Assembly: GCF_040361275.1 (NCBI RefSeq)
Contig: NZ_APNH01000001.1
Location: 1,027,001-1,091,000 of the forward strand
DNA length: 64,000 nucleotides
Direction of reading: 5' to 3'
DNA from: Salinisphaera sp. T31B1
Lineage (GTDB): Bacteria; Pseudomonadota; Gammaproteobacteria; Nevskiales; Salinisphaeraceae
Shown piece after piece: positions 8,381 through 19,900 of the stretch. Both the position numbers and the translations under genes were made by a program. The notes below the pieces were generated by a model. The model worked only from the letters and a program-made list of their open reading frames with translations. It had not been told where the DNA came from and ran no database searches. The first letter of the stretch is position 1. Every line of letters starts with the position of its first letter.

Positions 8381-9592
8381 ATGCAGCAGCTGGCGCATCG
8401 TCGAATCGTGCTTGGAATCACCGGCAGCATCGCGGCCTACAAGGCGGCGATGCTGGTCCGGCGTCTGGTCGAGGCCGGGGCCGAGGTCCAGGTCGTGATG
8501 ACGGACGCGGCCAAGCGTTTCATCACGCCAATGACGCTGGCGGCCCTGTCGGGCCGGGCGGTACGCGACACGCTGTGGGACGAGGCGGCCGAACTGAGCA
8601 TGGGCCACATCGAGCTGGCCCGCTGGGCGGATCTCATCGTGATCGCGCCCGCCTCGGCTGACACCCTGGCTCGCCTGGCCGGCGGACGCGCCGACGACCT
8701 GCTGACCACGCTGTGCCTGGCCAGCGAGGCGGATGTGATCGTCGCGCCGGCCATGAATCACGTCATGTGGGCGCATCCGTCCACGTGCGACAACGTCGCC
8801 CGGCTGGCCGCGCGCGAGGTGGGCTTCGTCGGCCCGGTCGACGGCGCGCTCGCCGAACGCGAAACCGGCGCTGGCCGCATGGCCGAGCCCGAGGCGATTC
8901 ATGCTGCGATCGTCGCCTATTTCGACGACACGCGTTCGGCCGGGGTGCTGGCCGGGCGCCATGTAGTCGTCACGGCTGGGCCGACCCGCGAAGCGCTGGA
9001 CCCGGTCCGGTTCATTACCAACCATTCGTCGGGGCGTATGGGTTATGCGCTGGCCGAGGCCTGCAGCGCGGCCGGCGCGGCGGTGACGCTGGTGTCCGGG
9101 CCGACGGCTCTGGCGACTCCGCCAGGGGTGGAGCGGGTGGATATTCAGTCGGCCGCGGACATGCATGCCGCGGTCATGGCGGTCATGGATGGGGCCGACC
9201 TGTTCATTGGCGCGGCGGCGGTCGCAGACTACCGTCCGGCCACGACCGCAGCCGACAAGATCAAGAAAGCCGACGGCGACACCCAGCTGGCGCTCACGCG
9301 CACCCGCGACATCATTGCCGATGTGTCGCGCGCGTATCCGGATGTGTTCACGCTCGGTTTTGCAGCCGAGACCACCGATATGGAAGCCAGCACGCGCGCC
9401 AAGCGCGAGCGCAAAGGGTTATCAATGATTGCCGGCAACGTGGTCGGCCCGGAGCATGCCTTCGGCCGCGAGGACAACGCGTTGTTCGTGGTCTGGGAGT
9501 CCGGCGAGCGCGAACTCGCCCGGGCCAGCAAGCGGGATCTGGCCGATCAGCTGGTCGAGCTCGTCGCCGAGCGCCTGGCGGCCGGCGGCTGA
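8381..9592 (+). CDS. coaBC: Bifunctional phosphopantothenoylcysteine decarboxylase/synthetase
   Basis: 403 residues, normal for CoaBC (Dfp). The N-terminal half is the FMN flavoprotein CoaC ('[12 protein letters not shown]', active-site His in '[11 protein letters not shown]', 'PAMNHVMW'); the C-terminal half is CoaB ('[17 protein letters not shown]', 'AAVADYRP', 'DKIKK'). It makes 4'-phosphopantetheine for CoA synthesis. Oddity: the segment that in E. coli holds the decarboxylase cysteine (ACGD before GxGRM) reads '[12 protein letters not shown]' here, so that cysteine is absent; some other lineages seem to share this variant. ATG 8381 is set by the conserved N-terminus. It heads the coaBC-dut-argB cluster. 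Confidence 0.95.
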   Translation: MQQLAHRRIVLGITGSIAAYKAAMLVRRLVEAGAEVQVVMTDAAKRFITPMTLAALSGRAVRDTLWDEAAELSMGHIELARWADLIVIAPASADTLARLAGGRADDLLTTLCLASEADVIVAPAMNHVMWAHPSTCDNVARLAAREVGFVGPVDGALAERETGAGRMAEPEAIHAAIVAYFDDTRSAGVLAGRHVVVTAGPTREALDPVRFITNHSSGRMGYALAEACSAAGAAVTLVSGPTALATPPGVERVDIQSAADMHAAVMAVMDGADLFIGAAAVADYRPATTAADKIKKADGDTQLALTRTRDIIADVSRAYPDVFTLGFAAETTDMEASTRAKRERKGLSMIAGNVVGPEHAFGREDNALFVVWESGERELARASKRDLADQLVELVAERLAAGG

Positions 9593-9635
9593 TTCAATAC
9601 TCACATCCAAGACAATCAGGAACGGACACATCGCC

Positions 9636-11026
<1,391 letters not shown>

Positions 11027-11049
11027 CACGCCGTTGCCGGGTCGGCACG

Positions 11050-11295
11050 CTACGAGCCGTGATCTGGCCGCGGGCGGCGCCGGTGGCCGACCCGGGCCGG
11101 ACCGAGCACGATCGCGCACAGGCCCAGCCCGAACAGGGCACGCGCGGGGCGATCGGCCGAGGCGGGCTGATGCAGTCCGCCCGCCGGCATCGCTGCTGAC
11201 CCAGGCGCGGTGGTGTTCGCTGCGACACACAACACGGCGCCGAACAGCAACACGCCGCCCAGCAGGGCCGGCGCACGACGTGGGGTGACAAGCAT
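11050..11295 (-). CDS. Hypothetical small membrane protein
   Basis: A possible 81-residue protein beginning MLVTPRRAPALL, with two hydrophobic segments (about residues 9-25 and 56-71) and an arginine-rich C-terminus. A GGGAG-like site lies upstream of the ATG at 11295, and the preceding 55 bases fold into a stem-loop. I recognise no family. The rest of the 449-base space between argB and pyrE shows nothing else. It could be a chance frame in GC-rich DNA. Confidence 0.35.
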   Translation of the reverse strand: MLVTPRRAPALLGGVLLFGAVLCVAANTTAPGSAAMPAGGLHQPASADRPARALFGLGLCAIVLGPARVGHRRRPRPDHGS

Positions 11296-11302
11296 GGAGG
11301 CT

Positions 11303-11350
11303 CCCGTGGCGTGTATTACGCCAATACCCAAGCGTGTTTCGTGCCACGGG
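11303..11350 (-). other. Inverted repeat in possible leader of small membrane protein
   Basis: An 8-bp perfect inverted repeat (11303-11310 with 11343-11350) encloses a second small stem (11313-11317 with 11323-11327). It lies directly before the possible ATG at 11295, so on the minus strand it would form a two-level structure next to the ribosome binding site. Confidence 0.35.
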
Positions 11351-11475
11351 GAGAAAGTCTTTAGTGTTGACGGGTTACGCACGCGACCGATGCCGCGACG
11401 TGGTCTTTCGTCAGTTTTTCCGACGCTGGACGACGCTCGGACGGCCCGGCCCCGGGTACGCCGACCGCGCCTCGG

Positions 11476-12120
11476 CTAGCCCGCGATCCCGTAGCGCTGC
11501 CGGTAGGCCTGGATCGCGTTCTGTGTGTAGGCGTCCAGTCGTGCGTTCCGGGCAAAGGCCACGACATCGTCGAGTGTGGCCACCGCGACGGTGGGAATGC
11601 CTTCGTCCTCTGCCAGCGCCTGGATGGGCGAGCGCGCATCGGCACCGCGTTCCTGTCGATCGAGGGCGACCAGCAACCCGGCGACTTCGCTGCCGGCGCC
11701 GCGGATCAGCTCGATGGCTTCGCGTACGGCGGTACCGGCGGTGATGACGTCGTCCACGATCACCACGCGTTTGCCCAACGGCGCACCGACCAGCACGCCA
11801 CCTTCGCCGTGATCCTTGGCCTCCTTGCGGTTGTAGGTGAACGCCACGTCGCGCTGCCGGCCGGCCAGCGCACAGGCCAGTGTGGCGACCAGGGGAATTC
11901 CCTTATAGGCCGGCCCGAACAGGCTGTCGTAGGCGATGCCGGACAGTTCGAGCGCACTGGCATAACCGTCGGCCAGGCGTGCCATCCCCGCACCGCTGGC
12001 GATCGAGCCGAGGTTGAAGAAATAGGGACTCACGCGGCCCGACTTGAGCGTGAACTCGCCGAAGCGCAGGGCATCGTAGTCGAGGGCGAGGTCGAGAAAA
12101 TCCTGGCTATGAGCGTGCAT
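11476..12120 (-). CDS. pyrE: Orotate phosphoribosyltransferase
   Basis: 214 residues, matching bacterial PyrE. It has the N-terminal 'ALRFGEFTLKSGRVSPYFFN' (orotate-site region), 'GPAYKGIPL', and the PRPP-binding loop 'VVIVDDVITAGTA'. It converts orotate and PRPP to OMP in pyrimidine synthesis. It is transcribed away from the Crc-like exonuclease gene, an arrangement shared with Pseudomonas (pyrE next to crc). The 81-base divergent space carries both promoters. Confidence 0.97.
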   Translation of the reverse strand: MHAHSQDFLDLALDYDALRFGEFTLKSGRVSPYFFNLGSIASGAGMARLADGYASALELSGIAYDSLFGPAYKGIPLVATLACALAGRQRDVAFTYNRKEAKDHGEGGVLVGAPLGKRVVIVDDVITAGTAVREAIELIRGAGSEVAGLLVALDRQERGADARSPIQALAEDEGIPTVAVATLDDVVAFARNARLDAYTQNAIQAYRQRYGIAG

Positions 12121-12201
12121 CGGCGAGCGGTCCTCTGCGTTGCGGGCGGTGTCGGGGATGCACGTATGATAAGCGCTTCATTTGTCCGACACGACCGATT
12201 C

Positions 12202-12993
12202 ATGCGGGTGATTTCCTTTAACGCCAACGGTATCCGCGCGGCCCAGCGCAAGGGGTTCTTCGAATGGATGGCCGCGCAGAACGCCGATGTGGTGTGTATC
12301 CAGGAGCTCAAGGCACAACAGCATCAGCTCGAAGGCGTCGATGCGTTCTGGCCGGCGGGCTACCACTGCTTCTATGAAGAGGCCACCCGTCGCAAGGGGT
12401 ATTCCGGTGTGGCGATCTACTCGAAGCGCGAACCGGACGAGATTCTGCGCGGCATGGGCCACGACGAATTCGACGGCGAAGGCCGTTATATCGAGGCCCG
12501 CTACAAGCGTGACGAGGGGGATCTGGCCATTGCCAGTCTGTATGCACCGTCCGGCTCGTCCGGTGATCACCGGCAGGACTCGAAAGAGCGCTATCTGGCC
12601 CATTTCCCATCGTTGTTGACCGCGCGCGCCGCCGCGCCGGGCGAGTACCTGGTGTGTGGCGACTGGAACATCGCGCACAAGGAGATCGATCTCAAGAACT
12701 GGAAGAACAACCGTAAGAACTCGGGTTTTCTGCCACACGAGCGAGAATGGATGGACCGCCTGTTCGGCGACATGGGCCTGGTCGACGTGTTTCGCCAGCT
12801 CAATCCGAACGAGGACGAATTCACCTGGTGGTCCAACCGCGGTCGTGCCTGGGACAACAACGTCGGATGGCGTATCGATTACCAGGTCGCCACACCGGGG
12901 CTGGCGGCCAAGGCGACGGCGGAATCGGTCTACCGGGCCGAGCGGTTGTCCGACCATGCGCCCCTGACGATCGATTATGACCTCGCACTCTGA
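12202..12993 (+). CDS. Exodeoxyribonuclease III family protein (Crc-like, active site intact)
   Basis: 263 residues of the exonuclease-endonuclease-phosphatase fold. It keeps the metal and catalytic residues: 'CIQELK' (Glu), 'SLYAPSG', 'CGDWNIAH' (Asp and Asn), 'WRIDYQV' and 'LSDHAPL' (Asp, His). In sequence and position beside pyrE it corresponds to Pseudomonas Crc, which has lost several of these residues and acts as a catabolite-repression co-regulator with Hfq. With the residues present here, a DNA repair AP-endonuclease/3' exonuclease role is the safer inference. ATG 12202 is the conserved N-terminus (MRVISFNANGIRAA). The downstream permease gene overlaps its end by 17 bases. Confidence 0.9.
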   Translation: MRVISFNANGIRAAQRKGFFEWMAAQNADVVCIQELKAQQHQLEGVDAFWPAGYHCFYEEATRRKGYSGVAIYSKREPDEILRGMGHDEFDGEGRYIEARYKRDEGDLAIASLYAPSGSSGDHRQDSKERYLAHFPSLLTARAAAPGEYLVCGDWNIAHKEIDLKNWKNNRKNSGFLPHEREWMDRLFGDMGLVDVFRQLNPNEDEFTWWSNRGRAWDNNVGWRIDYQVATPGLAAKATAESVYRAERLSDHAPLTIDYDLAL

Positions 12994-14476
12994 CGCTGTG
13001 GGCGAAGACCGCCCCCGGCGCGACTGGCGGGCAGCGTGGGCGATCTATGCCCAGCCACGGGTCATCGGCATGGCGTTTCTGGGGTTCTCCTCCGGTCTGC
13101 CGTTCTTGCTGGTGTTTTCCACGCTCTCGGCCTGGCTGGCCCAGGAGGGTGTATCCAAGACCACGATCGGGTTCTTTTCGTGGATCGGGATGATGTACTC
13201 GATCAAGTTCTTCTGGGCGCCCGTGATCGATCGCCTGCCACTGCCCGTGCTCGGACGACTGCTGGGGCGACGACGCGCCTGGATGCTTGTCGCCCAGATC
13301 GGTCTGGCGAGCGGACTGGTCGCCATGGCGCTGACCGATCCGACCGCCGATCTGGCGCGTCTGGCCTGGTTCGGCCTGCTGGTGGCGTTTTCATCGGCCA
13401 CCCAGGATGTAGCGATCGATGCCTGGCGTATCGAGGCGGTGGCCGACAGCGTGCAGGGCGCCATGGCCGCGACCTACCAGGCCGGTTACCGGATCGCGCT
13501 GCTCACCGCCGGAGCCGGGGCCTTTTTCATTGCCTCGGCGACCACCTGGCCGATCACCTATCTGGTGATGGCCGCGCTGGTCGGCGTCGGCATGGTCACC
13601 GTGTTGCTGATCGCCGAGCCCGAGGCCTCGGCAAATGCCGGCCGCCAGCCGCGTGAACCCTGGGTCGATGCGCATCTGGCACGGTGCGCCTTCCTGCCGG
13701 CTGCGTTGCGCGATGCCTACGGCTGGGTGCTGGCAGCGGTGGTCTGCCCTCTGGTGGATTTCTTTGCCCGTTACGGGCTGCCGGCGTTGCTGATCCTGCT
13801 GTTCGTCAGCGTGTTCCGGGTCACCGACATCACGCTCGGCGTCATGGCCAACCCGTTCTATCTCGACCTGCACTACACCCTCGCCGAGATCGCCAGCGTC
13901 TCGAAGATATTCGGCGTGCTGATGACCATCGGCGGGGCCACGCTCGGCGGCGTGCTGGTGGTGCGCTACGGCATTCTCAAACCGCTGCTGGCCAGCGCGA
14001 TCCTTGCCGCGGCCACCAATCTGGCGTTCGCGTGGCTTGCGACTCTGATGCCGGGGCCACAGGTACTGGGCCTGTTCGATGCGGGCGTGGCGGATATGGC
14101 CCGGCATGGCGCGATGAATTACCTGTTCATGCCGTCGCTGTATTCGCCATGGCAACCGGACAATCCCGGTCTCGTGGCATTGGCGTTGACCGTCTCGGCC
14201 GACAATCTGTCCGGCGGCATGGCCGGCGCGGCATTCATCGCTTATCTGTCGAGCCTGACCAATACCGCCTACACGGCCACGCAATACGCGCTGTTCTCTT
14301 CGCTGATGACCCTGCCCGGCAAGTTCCTCGGCGGGTTTTCGGGCTGGATGGTGGACCAATACGGTTATGTCTGGTTCTTTAGCTATACCGCGGCCGCCGG
14401 GTTGCCGGCGATCGTGCTCGTCTGCTGGTTGATCCGTTTCTACGGTCGGCGCCGGCTTGAAACCGAACCCGTTTGA
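12977..14476 (+). CDS. AmpG-family MFS permease
   Basis: 499 residues, about 12-14 membrane helices. The opening 'FLGFSSGLPFLLVFSTLSAWL', 'KFFWAPVIDRL' and 'ATQDVAIDAWRIE' are strongly AmpG-like. AmpG imports anhydro-muropeptides from the periplasm in peptidoglycan recycling. The ATG lies inside the end of the exonuclease gene, suggesting translational coupling. No other recycling gene is nearby, so the substrate is inferred from family only. Confidence 0.8.
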   Translation: MTSHSDAVGEDRPRRDWRAAWAIYAQPRVIGMAFLGFSSGLPFLLVFSTLSAWLAQEGVSKTTIGFFSWIGMMYSIKFFWAPVIDRLPLPVLGRLLGRRRAWMLVAQIGLASGLVAMALTDPTADLARLAWFGLLVAFSSATQDVAIDAWRIEAVADSVQGAMAATYQAGYRIALLTAGAGAFFIASATTWPITYLVMAALVGVGMVTVLLIAEPEASANAGRQPREPWVDAHLARCAFLPAALRDAYGWVLAAVVCPLVDFFARYGLPALLILLFVSVFRVTDITLGVMANPFYLDLHYTLAEIASVSKIFGVLMTIGGATLGGVLVVRYGILKPLLASAILAAATNLAFAWLATLMPGPQVLGLFDAGVADMARHGAMNYLFMPSLYSPWQPDNPGLVALALTVSADNLSGGMAGAAFIAYLSSLTNTAYTATQYALFSSLMTLPGKFLGGFSGWMVDQYGYVWFFSYTAAAGLPAIVLVCWLIRFYGRRRLETEPV

Positions 14477-14516
14477 CGCTGTCTTTGAATGGGTTGAACA
14501 CCCAGAGGAATGTCTG

Positions 14517-15902
14517 ATGATCTGCAAGCAATCCGCGAACGCCACACTGGCTGCCGCCTTGGTCTGTCTGCTGCCGGCCGCGGCCTGGGCGGCGCCGAAC
14601 GACGGCGCCTCCGAGCCCGTCGATGCCATGGCGCTCTACAACCAGGGTGCCGCCGTGGTGCAGGATACGCGTGAGCTGTCGCTGGCCGCCGGCGCCCAGC
14701 AGATCGGCTGGCCGGTCGCCGGCCGGCTGCGCACCGACACGCTCTGGCTGCAGGGCACGGGTGTGAGGCTGACCGGTTTTGCTGCGAGCACCCAGAGCGA
14801 TGCCGCTGCTGATCCGCTGGCCGCCCGCATCGGCCAGTCCGTCACGCTGGTACGCGACGACGGAACGTCGCCGGCCGATCAGCGCGAGGCTACGCTGGTC
14901 TCCGCCTCGGCCGAAGCGGTGTATGTACGCGTCGACGGCCGTATCGAGCGCTTGACCGCGGCATCGCCGTGGCAGATCACCTGGCCGGTCGATGGTTCGA
15001 CCACCCAGAGCGGTGGGCTCAACCTCGAGCTCGAAGCCGACAAGGCCGGCAGCACCCCGGTCACCGCGACCTACCAGATCGACGGGCCGAGCTGGCAGGC
15101 CAGCTACACTGGACGCTTCGATGCCTCAACCGGGCATCTGTCGCTGGTCAGCATGGCGGTGATCGACAATAGCGGCGGTGCCCACCTGGCGGCCGACAAG
15201 GCCTGGCTCGTGGCCGGCGATATCGCACGGGCCGGTCGTGGCGGGATGCCGCAACCCATGATGATGGCCCGCAGCGAAGCCAAGATGGCCGACAGCGCCC
15301 CCGAGGCGGCCGGTGACACCTATCGTTATCAGCTCGATGAGCCACTGGACGTACCGGCCGGCGGGGTACGTGCGGTATCGCTAATGGCGCCGCTCGGTTT
15401 CGACGCCACGCGCCGCTATCGCTTCACCCATGGCTGGTACGACGACGGACGCGACGGTGCGCGTGACCACGCCGAAATCCGCCTGAGCTTCGACAACGAC
15501 AGCGATCGGCCGTTGCCGGCGGGCGTGGTCCGGGTCTATGACGGGGCCGCCGAGGCGCGGCTGATGGGATCCGATCAGATCAACGACACCCCGACCGGGG
15601 CGCCGGTAACGCTAACCCTGGGCCGGTCGTTCGATATCACCAGCAGTCGTCAGATCGTCTCCGACGATGCAGCCAATGACGGCGCCCACGAACGCACGGT
15701 CAAGCTCACGCTGCACAACGCCGGCGCCCAACCCGCGGCGGTCGACGTGATCGAACAGCTGCCGCAGGGCGCGACCATCGTGTCGAGCTCGATCGGTCAG
15801 CAGAAAGACACGCCCGCCAATACGGGGACGTGGTCGATCGATCTGGCCGCGGACAGCCAGCGCCAGCTCATCTACACCGTGCGCTGGCCGGACAACGCCT
15901 AG
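14517..15902 (+). CDS. DUF4139-like exported protein
   Basis: 461 residues with a signal peptide (MICKQSANATLAAALVCLLPAAAWA). The N-terminal part ('LYNQGAAVVQDTRELSLAAG') and the C-terminal domain ('YRYQLDEPLDVPAGG', ending with a beta-sandwich) match DUF4139-type proteins, which are predicted secreted or periplasmic and of unknown function. ATG 14517 has an AGAGGA site 6-7 bases upstream and gives the clean signal peptide; the longer frame from 14457 overlaps the permease gene. It converges on ispA with only 9 bases between the stops. Confidence 0.78.
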   Translation: MICKQSANATLAAALVCLLPAAAWAAPNDGASEPVDAMALYNQGAAVVQDTRELSLAAGAQQIGWPVAGRLRTDTLWLQGTGVRLTGFAASTQSDAAADPLAARIGQSVTLVRDDGTSPADQREATLVSASAEAVYVRVDGRIERLTAASPWQITWPVDGSTTQSGGLNLELEADKAGSTPVTATYQIDGPSWQASYTGRFDASTGHLSLVSMAVIDNSGGAHLAADKAWLVAGDIARAGRGGMPQPMMMARSEAKMADSAPEAAGDTYRYQLDEPLDVPAGGVRAVSLMAPLGFDATRRYRFTHGWYDDGRDGARDHAEIRLSFDNDSDRPLPAGVVRVYDGAAEARLMGSDQINDTPTGAPVTLTLGRSFDITSSRQIVSDDAANDGAHERTVKLTLHNAGAQPAAVDVIEQLPQGATIVSSSIGQQKDTPANTGTWSIDLAADSQRQLIYTVRWPDNA

Positions 15903-15911
15903 GATCTGGTG

Positions 15912-16799
15912 TTAATGGTCGCGCTTGACGATTTCCGCGGCGATCTCTCGCAGCGGATCGGCATCGGCGCCGAATAGGTCGAGCGCTTCCATGGCCTGGT
16001 CGAACAGACGCTCGGCAAAGGCCTTGGCCTCGGCCAGGCCCATCAGCGCCGGATAGGTGGCCTTATCGTGGGCCAGATCGGCGCCCTGGGTCTTGCCGAG
16101 CGTTTCGGTGGAGGATTCGATATCCAGTACGTCGTCGCGAACCTGGAACGCCAGCCCGATCCGCCGCGCGAAGGTGTCCAGTCCGGTGCGCTGGGCATCG
16201 CTGATCCGGTGTGCGCAGTCGGCGGCCATCATGACGCAGGCGTGCAGCAGTGCACCGGTCTTGAGTGAATGCAGGCGCTCAAGCTGGTCGCGGGTAATCG
16301 TCTTGCCTTCGCTGTCCATGTCCAGCGCCTGTCCGCCGACCATGCCGTGCGACCCACAGGCCCGGGCGAGGGTTGCCATGAGGGCCGCGCGCACGCCCGG
16401 CGCATCGACCAGGCTGTCGTCGGTGGCGATCACCTCGAAGGCCAGCGCCTGAAGCGCGTCGCCGGCCAGAATAGCGGTCGCCTCGCCGAACGCGATATGC
16501 GCGGTGGGCTGGCCGCGACGCAGCGCATCGTCGTCCATGGCCGGCAGATCGTCGTGAATCAGCGAATAGGCATGGATGAACTCGACCGCGCAGGCAGATG
16601 CATCCAGATGAGCCGGGTCCAGGCCCAGGACTTCGCCGGTGGCGTAGACCAGCCGGGGGCGGATGCGTTTGCCGCCACCCAGTACACTGTAGCGCATGGT
16701 CTCGTGCAGGCGACCCGGTTGTTCATTGGCCGGCGGCAGCAGCCGGTCCAGCACGGATTCGATACGTTGGCTATAATTGTGTATTAGGCAGCTATCCAT
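15912..16799 (-). CDS. ispA: (2E,6E)-farnesyl diphosphate synthase
   Basis: 295 residues. Both aspartate-rich prenyltransferase motifs are present: FARM 'DDLPAMDDD' and SARM 'DDVLD', with 'GGGKRIRPRLVYA' near the N-terminus. It condenses IPP and DMAPP to GPP and then FPP, the substrate of the squalene synthase domain encoded divergently just to the right. In most Gammaproteobacteria ispA lies in an xseB-ispA-dxs operon; here neither is adjacent, in keeping with the mevalonate pathway encoded 20 kb away. Transcribed singly from the 185-base divergent space. Confidence 0.95.
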   Translation of the reverse strand: MDSCLIHNYSQRIESVLDRLLPPANEQPGRLHETMRYSVLGGGKRIRPRLVYATGEVLGLDPAHLDASACAVEFIHAYSLIHDDLPAMDDDALRRGQPTAHIAFGEATAILAGDALQALAFEVIATDDSLVDAPGVRAALMATLARACGSHGMVGGQALDMDSEGKTITRDQLERLHSLKTGALLHACVMMAADCAHRISDAQRTGLDTFARRIGLAFQVRDDVLDIESSTETLGKTQGADLAHDKATYPALMGLAEAKAFAERLFDQAMEALDLFGADADPLREIAAEIVKRDH

Positions 16800-16984
16800 G
16801 ATACAGCTCGACTGATCGTGATCCCGCCGGGGGTTGCGCGCCGCGACGGCGGGCTAGCTAGCCATTAAAGCCCGGCAACGTCAACTCGCACGTACGAGCA
16901 TCGCAGCGCCTGTTGTAACGTATGGGCCTGCGACGGCCCAGCGCCCGATACGAACCGGTCCAGTCAGAAGGAAATTGTGCGCTC

Positions 16985-19900
16985 ATGTCCTATGTCCCCG
17001 CCGAGTCTCAGCTGGATCCGCATGCCCGCGAGTTCCAGGACGAAATTTTGCCGCGTGTATCGCGCACGTTCGCGCTGACCATTCCCGAGCTGCCGGCGTC
17101 GCTGCGCATGGCGGTGGGCAATGCGTATCTGTTGTGCCGGATTGCCGACACGATCGAGGACGACGCCGAACTGCCGGTCGCCGACAAGGCGCACTGGCAC
17201 GCCGAGTTCACCCGAGTGGTCGAGTCCCGACAGGGCGGCCAGGCGTTCGGCGCGGCGCTGGTCGATCGTCTGGCCGCGCGTACGCCGGCCGACGAACGCC
17301 GGCTCGTGGCACATACCGAGCAGGTGATCGCGGTGACCGACAGCCTGTCGCCGCGCCAGCGCGCAGCGATCGCGCGCTGCGTGCGCATCATGTGCGACGG
17401 CATGCCGGTGTTCGAACGCAACGCCTCGATCGATGGCCTGGCGAGCCTGGCCCATCTCGATCGCTACTGTTATTTCGTGGCCGGCGTGGTCGGCGAGATG
17501 CTGGCCGATCTGTTCTGCGACTGCGACCCGGCCATCGACACCGCCAGCGACGCGCTCCAGCGGCTGGCCGTATCCTTCGGCCAGGGCCTGCAGATGACCA
17601 ATATCCTCAAGGATATCTGGGACGATCACGACCGAGGCGTATGCTGGCTGCCACGAGATGTCTTCGCCCGCCACGGGTTCGATCTGTCCACGCTCGGCGC
17701 GATGCGCGAGCGCGGTGGCGATGAGCGCTTCGCTGCCGGCCTGTCCGAGCTTATCGGTCTGGCACACGGCCATCTGCGCAACGCACTGGAGTTCACGCTT
17801 ACCATCCCTGGCGAGCAGAAGGGCATCCGCCGGTTCTGTCTGTGGGCCATCGGCCTGGCGCTGCTGACGCTGCGCAAGATTCAGGCGAACCCGCAGTTCA
17901 CCGACAGCGCGCAGGTCAAGGTCTCGCGTCGCAGCGTGCAGGCCACTGTGCTGACGACCAATCTGGCGTTGTCCGACGACGACCGCCTGCGTCAGCTGTT
18001 TCACATGACGGCCGCCGATCTGCCGGCGCTGACACCACGGCTGGCCGCCGTACCCGGCGCCGAGGTGGATCCACCCGGCGCGGTGCCCATCGCCCGCCGG
18101 GCCGAGCGCCCGACCGGGCTGGACGAGGCCATCGATGCGGCACATCAGCGTCTGCTCACCGATCAGAACCCGGACGGTCACTGGCGCTACGAATGCGAGG
18201 CCGACTGCACGATTCCGGCCGAATACATCCTGATGATGCATTTCGTCGACGACATCGAGCCGGGCATTCAGTCGCGTATCGCCAATTTCCTGCGTCACAG
18301 ACAGGCCGCACACGGCGGTTGGCCGCTCTATCACGGCGGCGATCTCGACGTCAGCGCATCGGTCAAGGCTTACTACGCGCTCAAGCTCGCCGGCGACGAT
18401 ATCGACGCCCCGCATATGGTTCACGCACGTCAGGCGATCCTGGCACGGGGCGGTGCGGCCGCCTCCAACGTGTTCACCTTGATCGCGCTCGCACAGTTCG
18501 GCCAGGTGCCCTGGCGGGCAGTGCCCTTCATTCCGGTGGAGGTCATGCTCATGCCCAAGGCCTCGCCGTTCCATCTGAGCAAGGTCTCGTACTGGTCGCG
18601 CACCGTGATGGTGCCGCTGTTCATTCTGTGCAGCCTGCGCACAATGGCGCGCAATCCGCAGGGCGTGAATGTGCGTGAGCTGTTCACGGTCGCCCCGGAG
18701 AACCAGCGCGACTTCATTCCGGCGAAGTCGATGGTCCAGCGTGCGTTCAAGGCCATGGATCAGGTCGGTCGATCCGTCGAGCCCCTGATTCCGGGGTTCG
18801 TCCGCCAGCACGCCATCCGTCGCGCCGAGCGCTGGATCGTGGAGCGGCTCAACGGCGACGACGGCATCGGCGCGATCTTCCCGGCCATGGTCAATGTCTA
18901 TGAAGCGCTGGGTGAGCTGGGCTACGCCGCCGAGCATCCCTATCGTGCGGCCACGCGCCGCGCCATCGACGATCTGGTGTACGAACATGGCGACATGGCC
19001 AACGTACAACCCTGTGTTTCTCCGGTCTGGGATACCGGCCTGGCGACGCTGGCCCTGCAGGAGGCCGCGAATGCGGGCGACACCCCGCCGGTGCGCGCCG
19101 CTCTCGACTGGCTGGCGGCACGCCAGGTGCTTGACGCGCCCGGCGACTGGCGCGACGCGCATCCGAACCTGCCCGGCGGCGGTTGGCCATTCCAGTACGC
19201 CAACGACTACTACCCGGATCTCGACGACACCGCCGTCGTGGCGTGGGGGCTGTACAACGCCGGCGACGGGGCGACCTACGGGCGCGCGATCACGCGGGCG
19301 GCCAACTGGCTCTGCGGCATGCAGTCGGCCAACGGCGGAGTGGCCGCGTTCGATTCCGACAACAACCACGAATATCTCAACCAGATTCCGTTCGCCGACC
19401 ATGGCGCGCTGCTCGACCCGCCGACCGCCGACGTCACGGCCCGCGTGCTGACCCTGCTCGGGCGTCTGGGTCGGCCCGAGGATGAAGACGTCATCCAGCG
19501 CGGCGTGGCCTATCTCAAGCGCGAGCAGGAGGCCGACGGCTCCTGGTTCGGCCGCTGGGGCACCAACTATATCTATGGCACCTGGTCGGTGCTGGTCGGG
19601 CTCGAGGCGATCGGCGAGGATATGAACCAGGGCTGGATTCAGCGTGCGGTGACGTATCTCAAGGGCATGCAGCGGCGTGATGGCGGCTGGGGCGAGGACA
19701 ACGGCAGCTACTGGAATCCGCCGCGCGGGCGAGCCGACGCCACGACGAGTTTCCAGACGGCCTGGGCCATGCTTGGTTTGCTGGCGGCCGGCGAACGCCA
19801 CACCGGCGCTCTGGCGCGCGGAGCGGCTTGGCTGATCGCCCATCAGGGCGACGACGGTGCCTGGCACGATCCGGACCACACGGCGCCCGGTTTTCCGCGC

